64,000 nucleotides of DNA from Ruminococcaceae bacterium HV4-5-B5C (lineage in GTDB: Bacteria; Bacillota; Clostridia; Oscillospirales; Acutalibacteraceae), in the NCBI GenBank assembly GCA_900184925.1, contig FXYJ02000002.1:412869-476868 (forward strand), given 5' to 3'. Positions 26,776 to 37,388 of this stretch are shown here, one piece after another. Positions within the stretch are counted from its first letter, which is position 1; each line of letters opens with the position of its first letter. A program made the position numbers and the translations under genes. The notes under the pieces are model-generated. The model ran no database searches, was not told the origin of the DNA, and saw nothing but the letters and a program-made list of their open reading frames with translations.

Positions 26776-27875
26776 ATGAAACAGTATCGTCATGCACTCA
26801 TCGGCTGCGGCCGTATTTCTAAAAACCACATTGCCGCCGCCGTCGCCAATCAGGATATTATGACGCTTGCCGCAGTCTGCGACCCGGTGACGGAGCGGGC
26901 GGAAAAGAAAGCAGCCGATTATTTCGCGGCGACCGGAAAGAAGCCTGCCGTTTACGCGGACTACCGCAAAATGCTCGCGGAAATGGAGATCGACTCCTGC
27001 GCCGTCGCAACCGAGAGCGGCTACCACGCGCGCATTGCGCTCGACTGCATCCGAGCGGGAAAACATACGCTCGTCGAAAAGCCGATGGCGCTTTCCACCT
27101 CTGACGCGGAAACAATGATTGCCGAGGCAAAGAAAAACGGCGTCACACTCGGCGTCTGCCACCAGAACCGCTTTAACGCCCCGGTGCAGCAGCTTCACAG
27201 GGCGCTCGATGACGGGCGTTTCGGCAAACTCGTGAGCGGCTCGGCGCGCATTCTGTGGAACCGCACCATGCCGTACTATGAGCAGGCGCCGTGGCGCGGA
27301 ACATGGGCTCAGGACGGCGGCACGCTGATGAACCAGTGCATCCACGGCATCGACCTGCTGCAGTGGAGCCTCGGCGGAGAGCCGGACACCATTATGGCCA
27401 TGACGGGGAATTATCTTCGCGATATCGAGGCCGAAGACTTCGGCGCGATCCTGATCCGTTTTAAGAATGGGGCGATCGGCATGGTGGAGGGTACGGCCTG
27501 CATCTACCCGAAGAATCTCGAGGAGACGCTTTCCGTTTCCGGTGCAACCGGAACGGCGGTCATCGGAGGCCTCGCGGTCAACCGCGTGCAGACATGGAAT
27601 TTTGAAAAGCCCGCGGAGCAGGACGCCGAAGTGAAGAAGCTGGCGGGGACCGACCCGAAAGATGTTTACGGCAGCGGGCACAACGCGCTTTACCGCAATT
27701 TCCTGACGGCGGCGGACGCGCACACCGAGCCTCTCGTGAGCGGAACCGAGGGCATCAAGGGTATGAAAATTATCCTTGCCGCCTACAAGTCGCAGAAGAC
27801 CGGCCTGCCGGTGAAATACGACGGCCTCGAGTTTGCTTCCACCGATATGACGCATGAAGATGTGAAAGTGAAGGC

Positions 27876-27879
<4 letters not shown>
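26776..27879 (+). CDS. wbpB: UDP-GlcNAc-uronate 3-dehydrogenase (WbpB/WlbA-like)
   Basis: 367-residue Gfo/Idh/MocA oxidoreductase. The N-terminal Rossmann fold starts HALIGCGRISKNHIAAAV. The catalytic lysine is in the EKPMALS motif, and VCHQNRFNAPVQQLH and WAQDGGTLMNQCIHGIDLLQW match the WlbA-type substrate domain. In characterised members tightly bound NAD is reduced during 3-oxidation and reoxidised by 2-oxoglutarate. ATG 26776 lies 7-8 bases after AAGGGG. Its stop overlaps the start of the epimerase gene. Confidence 0.87.
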
Positions 27880-28964
<1,085 letters not shown>

Positions 28965-28967
28965 CCG

Positions 28968-30221
28968 ATGAATATTATTTACATCGACCATTATGCTGGT
29001 TCGCCGAAGCACGGCATGGAGTTCCGCCCGTACTATATGGCGAAGCGCTGGGCTGCGAAGGGCGATGCCGTCACGGTGGCCGCAAGTTCATTTTCGCATC
29101 TGCGCACCCATAACCCCGGTCTCGGCGATGCAAAATACAAAGAAGAAATGATCGACGGCGTGCGTTATTTCTGGATCGCCGGGAATTCGTATCAGGGCAA
29201 CAGCATGGGGCGCATCAAAAACATGCTGTCTTTTCTGCGCGGGCTGTACCGTTACCGCAGGCAGATTGCCGCCCAGGGAAAGCCGGACGCCGTCATCGCC
29301 TCGTCGACCTACCCGCTCGACATCTATCCGGCGCGCCGCATCGCCAGAAAGTATGGGGCAATGCTGATCTATGAGGTTCACGACCTGTGGCCGCTCAGCC
29401 CGATCGAACTCGGCGGCATGAGCCCGAAGCACCCGTATATCCGCCTGATGCAGAAGGCGGAAAACGACTGCTATCGCTTCAGCGACTCTGTCGTGTCGCT
29501 GCTTCCATCTGCGAAGGACCACATGATGGAGCACGGCATGGCGCCCGAAAAGTTTGTCTATATTCCGAACGGCATTGAAAAGGCGGACTGGGAACAGCCG
29601 TTTAACTTCCCTCTTGTTTACCACGACAAGCTAAAAAAGTACCGTGACGACGGGTATTTCCTCATCGGCTACACGGGTGCTCACGGCATTGCCAATGCGC
29701 TCGACAGTTATGTTGAGGCCGGGGAAAAACTGCGCGGCAGAAAGATTAAGCTGCTTGCCGTCGGTCCCGGCCCGGAGCGTGACCGGCTGATTGAAAAGGC
29801 GCATCAGTTGGATCTCGACGATGTGGTCGAGTTTCTCGACCCGGTGCGCCGCGATCAGATTCCGGAGCTGCTCGACCAGCTTGACGCGCTGTATATCGGT
29901 TTGCAGAGCCAGCCGCTGTTCCGCTTCGGCGTCAGCCCGAACAAGCTGATGGATTACATGATGGCGGGTAAGCCTGTTATCTTCGCCATTGACGCGCCGA
30001 ACGACATGGTGAAGGATGCGGACTGCGGCATCTCCATCCCGCCGGAAGACAGCAGTGCCATTGCGGAAGCGGCGATTCGGCTGTCGCGGATGTCTTCGGA
30101 GGAACTGGAGCGGATGGGCGCGCACGGGAAGCTGTATATCCTGGCTCACAACGAGTATGATGTGCTGGCCGACCGCTTCCGAAAGGTTTTTGAAATGCCA
30201 CGCCGTACGGAGGAAGAGTGA
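28968..30221 (+). CDS. Family 4-type glycosyltransferase
   Basis: 417-residue GT-B glycosyltransferase. The N-terminal half holds IDHYAGSPKHGMEFRPYYMAKRW and YEVHDLWPLSPIEL; the C-terminal donor-binding half holds FLIGYTGAHGIANAL, KLLAVGPGPERDRL and the SPNKLMDYMMAGKPVIFAID segment that binds the nucleotide sugar. It resembles WbuB/WlbH-like transferases that add N-acetylated amino sugars. It starts 3 bases after the epimerase gene, so transfer of the UDP-ManNAc3NAcA made upstream is a reasonable inference. No signal peptide is seen, so it acts on the inner face of the membrane. Confidence 0.88.
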   Translation: MNIIYIDHYAGSPKHGMEFRPYYMAKRWAAKGDAVTVAASSFSHLRTHNPGLGDAKYKEEMIDGVRYFWIAGNSYQGNSMGRIKNMLSFLRGLYRYRRQIAAQGKPDAVIASSTYPLDIYPARRIARKYGAMLIYEVHDLWPLSPIELGGMSPKHPYIRLMQKAENDCYRFSDSVVSLLPSAKDHMMEHGMAPEKFVYIPNGIEKADWEQPFNFPLVYHDKLKKYRDDGYFLIGYTGAHGIANALDSYVEAGEKLRGRKIKLLAVGPGPERDRLIEKAHQLDLDDVVEFLDPVRRDQIPELLDQLDALYIGLQSQPLFRFGVSPNKLMDYMMAGKPVIFAIDAPNDMVKDADCGISIPPEDSSAIAEAAIRLSRMSSEELERMGAHGKLYILAHNEYDVLADRFRKVFEMPRRTEEE

Positions 30222-30928
30222 ACGGAGAAGCGGAGCGTACGGCGTTCCGCTTTTTGATGCGCTCCCCGCTTCTGCATGCCGACATGCTCTCGGCTCTGTC
30301 GCTGGGGATTGCGGAAATCCTTTCAGCGGGAGAAGACGGCGTGCTGCTGAACTTTGGCAGCGGCTATATGATGAGTGCGCTAAACTCTGCCGCAGCGGAT
30401 GCCATGCTCGGGATGATCTCTGCAACGGAGCTGCTCGACGCGCACCAGAAATTCTATGTGGAAACGGCTCAAAAGAAGTTCGGCCTTGACAACGTTATCG
30501 AGTGTCGGCAGGCCTCCTATACAGAGAAAAAGCCGCTGCCGCAGGTTCCGTCTCCGGCGGAAATCCGCCCGGTAGGGGAAGATTTTCTGCCGTTTGTGAT
30601 GCGCCACTATACGCATGCGGACAGCAACGGAGAGGATTACCTGCGCGGGCGCCTCGGGTCGGGAGACTTCTTCGGTGCTTTTGTCGGGGGAAAGCCCGCC
30701 GGGTTCATCGGTATGCACGAAGAAGGCTCCATAGGGCTGCTTGAGGTGCTCCCTGAATACCGCCGCAGGGGCATTGCGGCGGCGCTTGCGGTATTTCAGA
30801 CAAACCGGATTCTTGCACAGGGGCGCGTCCCGTTTTCCCAGATTGAGCCGGGCAATGCCGCTTCGTTCGCCCTGCACCGACGCCTTGGCTTCGAGATTTC
30901 GCAGGAGAGCATTTTCTGGCTGTTCTGA
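30218..30928 (+). CDS. GNAT-family N-acetyltransferase
   Basis: 236 residues. The N-terminal ~105 residues are unlike GNAT and unknown to me. The C-terminal half is a GNAT fold, with the acetyl-CoA-binding motif in LEVLPEYRRRGIAAAL (Q/RxxGxG/A type) and NAASFALHRRLGFEIS. The family acetylates primary amines of small molecules or proteins. Start GTG overlaps the glycosyltransferase stop, so it belongs to the same operon. A role in decorating the glycan or its precursor is possible but not shown. A strong terminator follows. Confidence 0.8.
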   Translation: MNGEAERTAFRFLMRSPLLHADMLSALSLGIAEILSAGEDGVLLNFGSGYMMSALNSAAADAMLGMISATELLDAHQKFYVETAQKKFGLDNVIECRQASYTEKKPLPQVPSPAEIRPVGEDFLPFVMRHYTHADSNGEDYLRGRLGSGDFFGAFVGGKPAGFIGMHEEGSIGLLEVLPEYRRRGIAAALAVFQTNRILAQGRVPFSQIEPGNAASFALHRRLGFEISQESIFWLF

Positions 30929-30945
30929 TTCTGCCCAGTTTGCTG

Positions 30946-30977
30946 ACCGGCCGCAGTAATGCGGCCGGTTCTTTTCT
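30946..30977 (+). terminator. Terminator of the surface-sugar operon
   Basis: ACCGGCCGCA and TGCGGCCGGT form a 10-base perfect stem with a four-base loop, followed by TCTTTT. Confidence 0.85.
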
Positions 30978-31166
30978 GCCTGCGTGACAAAAGCATAGGA
31001 CCCTTCCATTTCGGGCTTGTTTGCTTTCAGTTTGCGCCGGTTGGTCGTTTTGTCCAGATTGCGCTGCCGGCCCTGTCGGACGACGCACGAGAAATCCCCG
31101 CGCGGAATATTATGCTTTTAGTGCTGAAGAGGAAACGAAGCATGAATTCCAGTGGAGATGATGCGT

Positions 31167-32330
31167 ATGAAAAGGAAACTGTGCGCGCTGGCTGCCTGCG
31201 TCGCCATGCTGCCCTGTTTGCTGACAGGCTGCGGAAACGGAAAAGCGCCCGCCGGGCAGAAGCCGATTAAGATCGGCCTGCTGTATTCTCTGAGCGGCGT
31301 CACGTCGGTCAGTGAAAAGCAGCTTTACAACGGTACAAAGCTCGCCATCGACCAGATCAATCAAAGCGGCGGCATCAGGGGGCGGCAAATTGAAACTGTG
31401 TTTGCCGACTATGCCTCCGACCCGGCGAAAGCGGCCGACAAGGCCCGCAAGCTGATTCTCGACGACAAGGTAACCGCCATCGTGGGCACGTGCTCGTCCT
31501 CGGCGCGTCAGGCCGTGAAGCCCGTGGTGGAACAGTATCAGTCGCTGCTCATCTATCCGCAGTCCTACGAAGGGCAGGAGCATTCGAAAAACATTGTTTA
31601 CGTCGGATGTATTCCGAACCAGCAGGCCGAGATTTTTGTGAACTGGCTGCTGAAAAACACGGGGAAAAAGTTTTTCCTCATTGGGTGCGATTTCATTTAC
31701 CCGCATGTGGAAAATACCCTTGCAAAACAATATCTTGCGGCGGGCGGCGGTTCGGTTGTGGGGGAGGAATACGTCCCTTACGGCAGCACCGATTTTTCGT
31801 CCGTTCTCAATAAGATCAAGACTTCGAACCCCGACATCATCTACAGCGAACTGACCGGCGACAGCAACGTCGCGTTTTATAAGCAGTACGGCGCCTACGG
31901 GCTGAAAGCGACCATTGCCAGCCTCACGACGAATGAGACCGTGCTCAAAGCCATCGGCACACAGGCCTCCAAGGGAAGCTATATCTGTGTGGACTATTTT
32001 AAAAATGTGCAGAACGACCTGAACAAAAAATTCGTGCAGACTTACGCCGCAACGTACAAAGACGGCACGGAGCCTTCCTATGCCGTGATGGGCGGATATA
32101 ATGCGGGGCTGTTCCTCGGCGAAGCGCTGAAAAAGGCGAATGACCCTGACAGTACGCAGCAGGTTCTGGCGGCTTTGAAAGGGCTCAAGATTGATTCGCC
32201 GTCCGGGGAAATCTCCATCGATGCTTCCAACAACCATGCCGCGCTTTACTGCCGCATCGGGCAGGTCGGAGACAACGGCGAGATCAGCGTGATCTACCAG
32301 TCGGAAAAGACGATTGCGCCGAAGCCTTGA
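31167..32330 (+). CDS. urtA: Urea/short-amide ABC transporter, substrate-binding lipoprotein
   Basis: 387 residues. The signal peptide ends in the lipobox LLTGC, and then a type I periplasmic-binding fold of the branched-chain-amide group follows. UrtA-like stretches include IKIGLLYSLSGVTSVSEKQL, YPQSYEGQEHSKNIVYVG and NGTKLAIDQINQSGGIRG, matching the urea- and amide-binding branch rather than LivJ. ATG 31167 lies 9 bases after AGTGGAG; the frame opens earlier at GTG 31152, which is part of the ribosome-binding site. First gene of a five-gene urtABCDE-type operon. Confidence 0.87.
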   Translation: MKRKLCALAACVAMLPCLLTGCGNGKAPAGQKPIKIGLLYSLSGVTSVSEKQLYNGTKLAIDQINQSGGIRGRQIETVFADYASDPAKAADKARKLILDDKVTAIVGTCSSSARQAVKPVVEQYQSLLIYPQSYEGQEHSKNIVYVGCIPNQQAEIFVNWLLKNTGKKFFLIGCDFIYPHVENTLAKQYLAAGGGSVVGEEYVPYGSTDFSSVLNKIKTSNPDIIYSELTGDSNVAFYKQYGAYGLKATIASLTTNETVLKAIGTQASKGSYICVDYFKNVQNDLNKKFVQTYAATYKDGTEPSYAVMGGYNAGLFLGEALKKANDPDSTQQVLAALKGLKIDSPSGEISIDASNNHAALYCRIGQVGDNGEISVIYQSEKTIAPKP

Positions 32331-32351
32331 CGGGCGGGAGGTGACGGAGCA

Positions 32352-33212
32352 ATGGACAGCTTTCTGGCTTTGCTGCTGAACGGCCTGAATTCTTCGGCGC
32401 TGATTCTGATGGCTGCGCTCGGCATGGTGATTATCTGCGGACTGATGGACGTCATTAACCTTGCCCACGGCGAGCTGATCATGATAGGCGCTTACACCGC
32501 ATATACAGTAACACAGCTCGCAGGGTTCGGGTTCTGGCTCGCCCTGCCGGCGGCGTTTGCCGCCGCGGCTGCCGCCGGTGCGGTGATGGAGATTCTCGTC
32601 GTCAGGCGGCTGACCGGAAGGCCGGCGGAGACCATGCTCGCCACCTTCGGCATTTCCATTGTGCTCCAGCAGGTAACAAACCTCGCGTTTGGGGCGCAGT
32701 CACAGTATGTCGCCATCCCTATCGGAGGAAAGCTCACGTTCGGCAGGGTTGTGGTTCCCTGCTACAACATTTTTACCATCGGGTTCGCGGCGGCGGTGAC
32801 GGCGGCGACCGTGCTGCTGCTGAAGAAGACGAAGTTCGGCAGACGGGTACGCGCCGTCACGCAGAACCGCGCCATGGCGGAGTGTCTCGGCATCAACTCG
32901 GCGCGCGTCGATACGTTCACCTTTGCGCTTGGCAGCGGGCTTGCCGGTCTTGCCGGTGCGCTCGCGGCGCCGGTGAAAAGCGTTTCGCCGTTCATGGGCG
33001 GGCCGTACCTCGTCAATTCGTTCATGACGTCCGTGGTAGGCGGTGTCGCATCCTTTACCGGAACAACCGTCGGTTCGCTTTTCGTCGGGGAGTCGACGGC
33101 TCTTCTCGGCGGGGTCAGCAATGACGTTCTGGCCTCTATTCTCGTCCTCCTGATGATTATCGCCGTTATCCGGTTCAAACCGGAAGGCCTGTTTGCAAAG
33201 GAGAGGCGGTAA
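32352..33212 (+). CDS. urtB: Urea ABC transporter permease UrtB
   Basis: 286-residue permease of the LivH/UrtB family with about eight helices. Conserved features are LGMVIICGLMDVINLAHGEL near the N-terminus and TQNRAMAECLGINSARVDTFTFALGSGLAG, the cytoplasmic loop that meets the ATPases. It pairs with UrtC to form the membrane channel. It starts 21 bases after urtA, and its end lies just before the urtC start. Confidence 0.88.
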   Translation: MDSFLALLLNGLNSSALILMAALGMVIICGLMDVINLAHGELIMIGAYTAYTVTQLAGFGFWLALPAAFAAAAAAGAVMEILVVRRLTGRPAETMLATFGISIVLQQVTNLAFGAQSQYVAIPIGGKLTFGRVVVPCYNIFTIGFAAAVTAATVLLLKKTKFGRRVRAVTQNRAMAECLGINSARVDTFTFALGSGLAGLAGALAAPVKSVSPFMGGPYLVNSFMTSVVGGVASFTGTTVGSLFVGESTALLGGVSNDVLASILVLLMIIAVIRFKPEGLFAKERR

Positions 33213-33213
33213 C

Positions 33214-34257
33214 ATGGAGAAGCTTCGCTCAATTCCGGCGAACCGCCGGGCAGACCTGCTGATTTTTCTTGTTCTCGCGCTGTTCCCGCTCGCGGGTTCG
33301 GCATTCTACACGCAGCTTCTGACGAAATACATGGTATTCCTGATTCTCGCCTGGTCGCTCGACCTGCTGTGGGGTTACGCCGGGCTGATGAACCTCGGTC
33401 ACGCCGTCCTGTTCGGTCTCGGAGGCTACGCTATGGCGCTTTGCCTTTCGGCGCAGCAGGGTGTGCCGGATTTCATGGCGCGCGGCGGCGTTACGCAGAT
33501 GCCCCTCTGGCTGAAAATTCTTTCCAATCCCGCGGCTGCTGTGCTTGCTGGAATCCTGATCCCCGCGCTGCTGGCGTGGCTGCTCGGTATTTTTCTGTTC
33601 CGCAGCCGTGTGGGAGGAGTGTTTTTTGCCGTCATCACGCTTGCGCTTGCGCAGGTGTTCAATCTTTTCATCCAGAGCCAGTCGGTTTGGACGGGCGGCT
33701 TCAACGGCATTGGAGGTCTGCCCGGATTATCGCTTTCCGGCGCTCCGCTCGGTCTCGGGCAGAGCTATTATTTCGTCTTCCTCGTCGTCGTGCTCGTTTA
33801 CATGTTCTGCGTGGCGCTTACCCGTTCCCGCTTTGGGATGATCCTGCGCGGCGTCCGTGAGAACGAGACGCGGCTTGAATTCCTGGGATACAAAAAGGCT
33901 TCCTTCAAAGCGGCGGCTTTTGCCGTTTCCGGGGCGCTTGCCGGGCTCGCCGGAGTGCTGTATGTTCCGGTGAACGGCATGATCGCCCCAAACGACGTGG
34001 GCATGGAGTTTTCGACGGCGGTGGTTGTCTGGCTCGCAATCGGCGGCAGGGGAAGCCTGACCGGGGCGGCGGTAGGAGCTTTGCTCGTCAACGTACTCGG
34101 GAATGCGCTTTCCGAGCAGTTCGGCGCGTTCTGGCAGCTCCTCCTCGGGGCGGTGATGATTGTCACCGTGCTTTTCATGCCGAGGGGCATCGTGGGTACC
34201 CTGATGCATCGTTCTGAAGGCCGGGAAAAACGGGGGGAGGCGCAGGAGCGTGGGTGA
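33214..34257 (+). CDS. urtC: Urea ABC transporter permease UrtC
   Basis: 347-residue LivM/UrtC-type permease with about nine or ten helices. It shows LLWGYAGLMNLGHAVLFGLGGYAMA and GVRENETRLEFLGYKKASFKAAAFAVSGALAGLAG, the UrtC form of the coupling loop. ATG 33214 is preceded by AAGGAGAGGCGG. The upstream in-frame ATG at 33193 would overlap urtB and is less likely. Its stop overlaps the urtD start. Confidence 0.88.
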   Translation: MEKLRSIPANRRADLLIFLVLALFPLAGSAFYTQLLTKYMVFLILAWSLDLLWGYAGLMNLGHAVLFGLGGYAMALCLSAQQGVPDFMARGGVTQMPLWLKILSNPAAAVLAGILIPALLAWLLGIFLFRSRVGGVFFAVITLALAQVFNLFIQSQSVWTGGFNGIGGLPGLSLSGAPLGLGQSYYFVFLVVVLVYMFCVALTRSRFGMILRGVRENETRLEFLGYKKASFKAAAFAVSGALAGLAGVLYVPVNGMIAPNDVGMEFSTAVVVWLAIGGRGSLTGAAVGALLVNVLGNALSEQFGAFWQLLLGAVMIVTVLFMPRGIVGTLMHRSEGREKRGEAQERG

Positions 34258-35023
34258 GATTCTCAGAACGGAGCGCCTCTCCGTTTCGTTCGGTGGCTTC
34301 TGGGCTCTTCGCGACGTGAATCTTTCTGTGGACGAAGGGGAACTGCGCGTCGTCATCGGCCCGAACGGAGCGGGTAAAACCACACTGATGGACCTGATTA
34401 CGGGCCGCATCCGGCCTGCGTACGGAAAGATATTTTTTTCAGGCGCCGATATCACAGGGAAAAGCCCCGACGAGGTTGCCGCAAAATACCGCGTGGGCCG
34501 CAAATTTCAGGGGCCGAACGTGTTTGAAAACATGACGGCAGCCGAAAATCTGACACTGGCTGCGCCTGTGCACCGCACAGTTCCCTCGTCGTTTCTGCGC
34601 GCCGCGCCGTGCGGCGTTACGGAAAAGGCGGGCGAAATTCTGGAACAGATCGGCCTTGCACAGAAAAAGAACCGCATGGCATGCGAGCTTTCGCACGGGG
34701 AGCGGCAGTGGCTTGAAATTGGCATGCTGATGATGCAGGACCCGAAGCTGATGATCCTTGACGAGCCGACCGCAGGAATGACGGAGAGTGAGACGCACCG
34801 TACGGGAGAGATGATCCGGGAACTGCTGGCAGGCCGCACTGTTCTGGTGGTGGAGCACGACATGAATTTCGTCAGGCAGGTCGCGCGGACCGTCACGGTG
34901 CTGCACATGGGGCGTGTTCTCGCGGAGGGCCCGCTCGCCGCGATTGAGAACGACCCCGAGGTTGTGCGTGTTTACCTGAAATCGTCCAAAACAGAGGAGG
35001 AACCGGGTCATGCTGGAGCTTGA
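34250..35023 (+). CDS. urtD: Urea ABC transporter ATPase UrtD
   Basis: 257-residue ABC ATPase of the LivG/UrtD type. Walker A is GPNGAGKTT, the variant signature is LSHGERQWLEIG as in UrtD proteins, Walker B is LMILDEPTAGM and the switch His is in VVEHDMNFVRQVA. GTG start 34250 overlaps the urtC stop by 8 bases and follows AGGAG. It overlaps urtE by 14 bases. Confidence 0.88.
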   Translation: MGEILRTERLSVSFGGFWALRDVNLSVDEGELRVVIGPNGAGKTTLMDLITGRIRPAYGKIFFSGADITGKSPDEVAAKYRVGRKFQGPNVFENMTAAENLTLAAPVHRTVPSSFLRAAPCGVTEKAGEILEQIGLAQKKNRMACELSHGERQWLEIGMLMMQDPKLMILDEPTAGMTESETHRTGEMIRELLAGRTVLVVEHDMNFVRQVARTVTVLHMGRVLAEGPLAAIENDPEVVRVYLKSSKTEEEPGHAGA

Positions 35024-35711
35024 CAGCCTTAGGGTCAGTTACGGAAAAAGCCGGGCGGTGAACGGCGTGTCCCTCAAGCTCGGCAACGGAGAACGGCTGG
35101 CCGTACTCGGACGGAACGGCGTGGGCAAAACGACGCTGCTCAAATGTGTAATGGGCCTTCTCCCTCCCTCCGGCGGGCGCATTCTGCTTGACGGCCGGGA
35201 GATTTCCGCTCTGCCGCCGCACGAGCGGTGCCGCCTCGGCATGGCTTATGTTCCGCAGGGGCGTGAGATTCTGCCGGGGCTGACGGTGCTCGAAAACCTG
35301 CAGCTCGGAAGTCTCGGCTGTGCGGGTGCGAAATTCACGGCCGCACGGACGGAACGGATGCTCGGCTGGTTTCCGATTCTTCGCGAACATCTGAACCGGC
35401 CCGGCGGGCTGCTTTCGGGCGGGCAGCAGCAGCAGCTGGCCGTTGCCCGTGCACTGATGACCTCCCCGAAGATTCTGCTGCTTGACGAGCCTACGGAAGG
35501 AATTCAACCCAGCGTCGTGGAGGAGATCGGAAGCATCCTGAAGCGGGTCAGTGCGGAGACAGGGCTTTCCTTCCTTCTTGTGGAGCAGAATCTCGGCTTT
35601 GCGCGCGCCATGGCGGAGCGCTATGTGATTCTCGAAAAAGGTGCCGTCGTGAGCAGGGGAAAAACGGACGATCTCGGGCAGGATGAAGTGAAAAAATATC
35701 TCTCCGTTTGA
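35010..35711 (+). CDS. urtE: Urea ABC transporter ATPase UrtE
   Basis: 233-residue ABC ATPase of the LivF/UrtE type. Walker A is GRNGVGKTTLLKCVMGLLP, the signature is LSGGQQQQLAVARAL, Walker B is ILLLDEPTEGIQPS and the switch region is LLVEQNL. The TEGIQPS string is a UrtE hallmark. It is last in the operon. No urease or urea amidolyase gene is in the window, so the fate of the imported substrate cannot be read here. Confidence 0.88.
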   Translation: MLELDSLRVSYGKSRAVNGVSLKLGNGERLAVLGRNGVGKTTLLKCVMGLLPPSGGRILLDGREISALPPHERCRLGMAYVPQGREILPGLTVLENLQLGSLGCAGAKFTAARTERMLGWFPILREHLNRPGGLLSGGQQQQLAVARALMTSPKILLLDEPTEGIQPSVVEEIGSILKRVSAETGLSFLLVEQNLGFARAMAERYVILEKGAVVSRGKTDDLGQDEVKKYLSV

Positions 35712-35758
35712 CATTTTTCTCAGGTTCGTAATGGCGGATTACAGGTCGGTTACCTTTC

Positions 35759-35787
35759 TTGACAGGAAGCATAGCCCTGACTATACT
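35759..35787 (+). promoter_or_regulatory. Sigma-A-type promoter of the polysaccharide deacetylase
   Basis: TTGACA at 35759-35764 and TATACT at 35782-35787 with 17-base spacing, about 100 bases upstream of the gene. Confidence 0.8.
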
Positions 35788-35892
35788 AAAAAATGAGATT
35801 ACCATGAGAAAACGACGGTCGAAAGCGTCAGGCGGAAGCCTCACGCAGGATTTCGCGGCGGTTTTTCATGGATCTGGAAAGGGAGAGGCACC

Positions 35893-36876
35893 ATGAAAAT
35901 TCACCTGAGGTGTCTTCGGCATTTTCGGCATCTTCGGCGCAGCACACGGAACCGCCTTATGATGGTCCTTGTCGGTGTTGTCGCTGTTGCGCTCTGCGGA
36001 TTCGGGTTTGTTTCCGCTTTTGAGCCGGTTATGACGGGCCTGAGCCGGACGAAGCCGACCGCCGCCTTCTCTGTGGCGCCGGTTTCCACCGTTTCCAGCA
36101 GGGCAGACTCAGCCGCTTCCGTTCCCAGCCCGTCGTCGTCTTCTTCCCCCGCTTTTTCATCTTCTTCGCCTGCGTCTTCTCCCGTGTCGTCCGGCGAGGA
36201 ATCGGAGCCGGATGATTCTGCCGCATCCTCCCGCCCCGGGCGCGGACCGGGGCTTCCGTCGGGCAAAACGGTCTACCTGACCTTTGACGACGGCCCGTCT
36301 TCCCTGACTGCTCCTTTGCTCGACGTTCTGGACGAGTGTCAGGTGAAAGCCACTTTTTTCGTCGTCGGTGTCAATGACGCCAATGAAACGCACGACCTTC
36401 AGGAAATCGCACGCCGCGGTCATGCCATCGGCGTGCACAGCTGGACGCACAATTACCATCAGATCTACGCTTCCCCGGAAGCGTTTTTTGCGGATTTTGA
36501 CCGGATGCATCAGGCAATTTTCAATGCAACGGGCATCGACACGAAGATCTGCCGCTTCCCGGGCGGAAGTGTGAACGGTTACAACACGAAGACGAGGCGT
36601 GCCATTCTGAAGGGCCTGAAGCAGCGCGGATACGTTTATTACGACTGGAACGTGAGCGGCAGCGATACCGTGGAGCATATCTCGTCGGACACGATCTTCA
36701 GCCGCGCGCTTGAGGGCGTACACGCGCACCGTGTTTCTGTCGTCCTGTTCCATAACACGTCCGCCAAAGCGGCTACGCTCAGGCAGGTGCCGAAATTCAT
36801 TTCCACTTTGAAAAATGAGGGTTACCGGTTTGCTGTACTGAGTCCGTCCGTCGATAATTCACCGTTTATTTTCTGA
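35893..36876 (+). CDS. Membrane-anchored polysaccharide (peptidoglycan) deacetylase
   Basis: 327 residues. A basic N-terminus and one membrane helix (about residues 19-38) anchor it outside the cell. A Ser/Pro-rich linker (about 55-115) is followed by a NodB domain. The carbohydrate esterase 4 motifs are visible: TFDDGPS (catalytic Asp and metal Asp), HSWTHNY (two metal His), RFPGGSVNGYN (motif 3), the DWNVSG motif and VLFHN (catalytic His). It would remove N-acetyl groups from cell-wall glycan, as in lysozyme resistance. Monocistronic with its own promoter and terminator. Confidence 0.9.
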   Translation: MKIHLRCLRHFRHLRRSTRNRLMMVLVGVVAVALCGFGFVSAFEPVMTGLSRTKPTAAFSVAPVSTVSSRADSAASVPSPSSSSSPAFSSSSPASSPVSSGEESEPDDSAASSRPGRGPGLPSGKTVYLTFDDGPSSLTAPLLDVLDECQVKATFFVVGVNDANETHDLQEIARRGHAIGVHSWTHNYHQIYASPEAFFADFDRMHQAIFNATGIDTKICRFPGGSVNGYNTKTRRAILKGLKQRGYVYYDWNVSGSDTVEHISSDTIFSRALEGVHAHRVSVVLFHNTSAKAATLRQVPKFISTLKNEGYRFAVLSPSVDNSPFIF

Positions 36877-36898
36877 CATAATATTCCCCGGAATACAG

Positions 36899-36943
36899 AT
36901 CGCCCCCGGCAGGCCAGAGAAGCCTTGCCGGGGGCGATGTTTT
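36899..36943. terminator. Terminator between the deacetylase and the Usp gene
   Basis: ATCGCCCCCGGC and GCCGGGGGCGAT form a 12-base stem with internal pairing, followed by GTTTT on the plus strand. The two genes are convergent, so it may serve both. Confidence 0.8.
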
Positions 36944-36947
36944 AACT

Positions 36948-37388
36948 TCAAACCTGCACTGCGAGCATTTTTGCCGCCCGCTCATCGGTTTCCGTGGGAC
37001 AGATGTTGTGAATCTTGCCGTTCTTTTCCACCATGCTGACCGGTACACGGGGCAGCAGTTTATGTATCAGTTCGACAAATCCGTTTACCGGAGCCTCCGG
37101 CATGCCGGTTACGATATGCTTCGCACCGACTTTTTTTGCTACGCTGACGGCCATCAGTGGCGCGTCGTCGTTGAAATAGACTGTCATTTCCGCCTGAGAA
37201 TCGCGGGCGGTCTGGCGGAGGTACTCAAGCTCCTCCGAGTTGCCCTGGATTCCGGAGGAAGCCGGCTGAATGCACAGAACGAGCAGTGAAAGTTCCAGTT
37301 CGTCGGCAAGTTTTCTTCCGGCTTTAATGAGTCGGTCGCAGTCCCGCTGGCCGGTAACGCACACAAGGACCGTTTTACCGCTTTTCAA
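36948..37388 (-). CDS. Universal-stress-protein-like single-domain protein
   Basis: 146 residues with a Rossmann-like Usp fold: TVLVCVTGQRDCDRLIKAGRKLA at the N-terminus, then ELSLLVLCIQP. The later part resembles the Usp module of KdpD-type proteins (VAKKVGAKHIVTGMPEAPVNGFVELIHKLLPRVPVSMV). The usual ATP-binding G-2x-G-9x-G-S/T motif is not obvious, so it probably does not bind ATP in the standard way. No kdp genes are in the window. Function unknown. Confidence 0.7.
   Translation of the reverse strand: MKSGKTVLVCVTGQRDCDRLIKAGRKLADELELSLLVLCIQPASSGIQGNSEELEYLRQTARDSQAEMTVYFNDDAPLMAVSVAKKVGAKHIVTGMPEAPVNGFVELIHKLLPRVPVSMVEKNGKIHNICPTETDERAAKMLAVQV

Noticed and set aside
31110..32468. 452-residue minus-strand open frame
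   Set aside because: Antisense to the urtA gene; no family features and no start signals.
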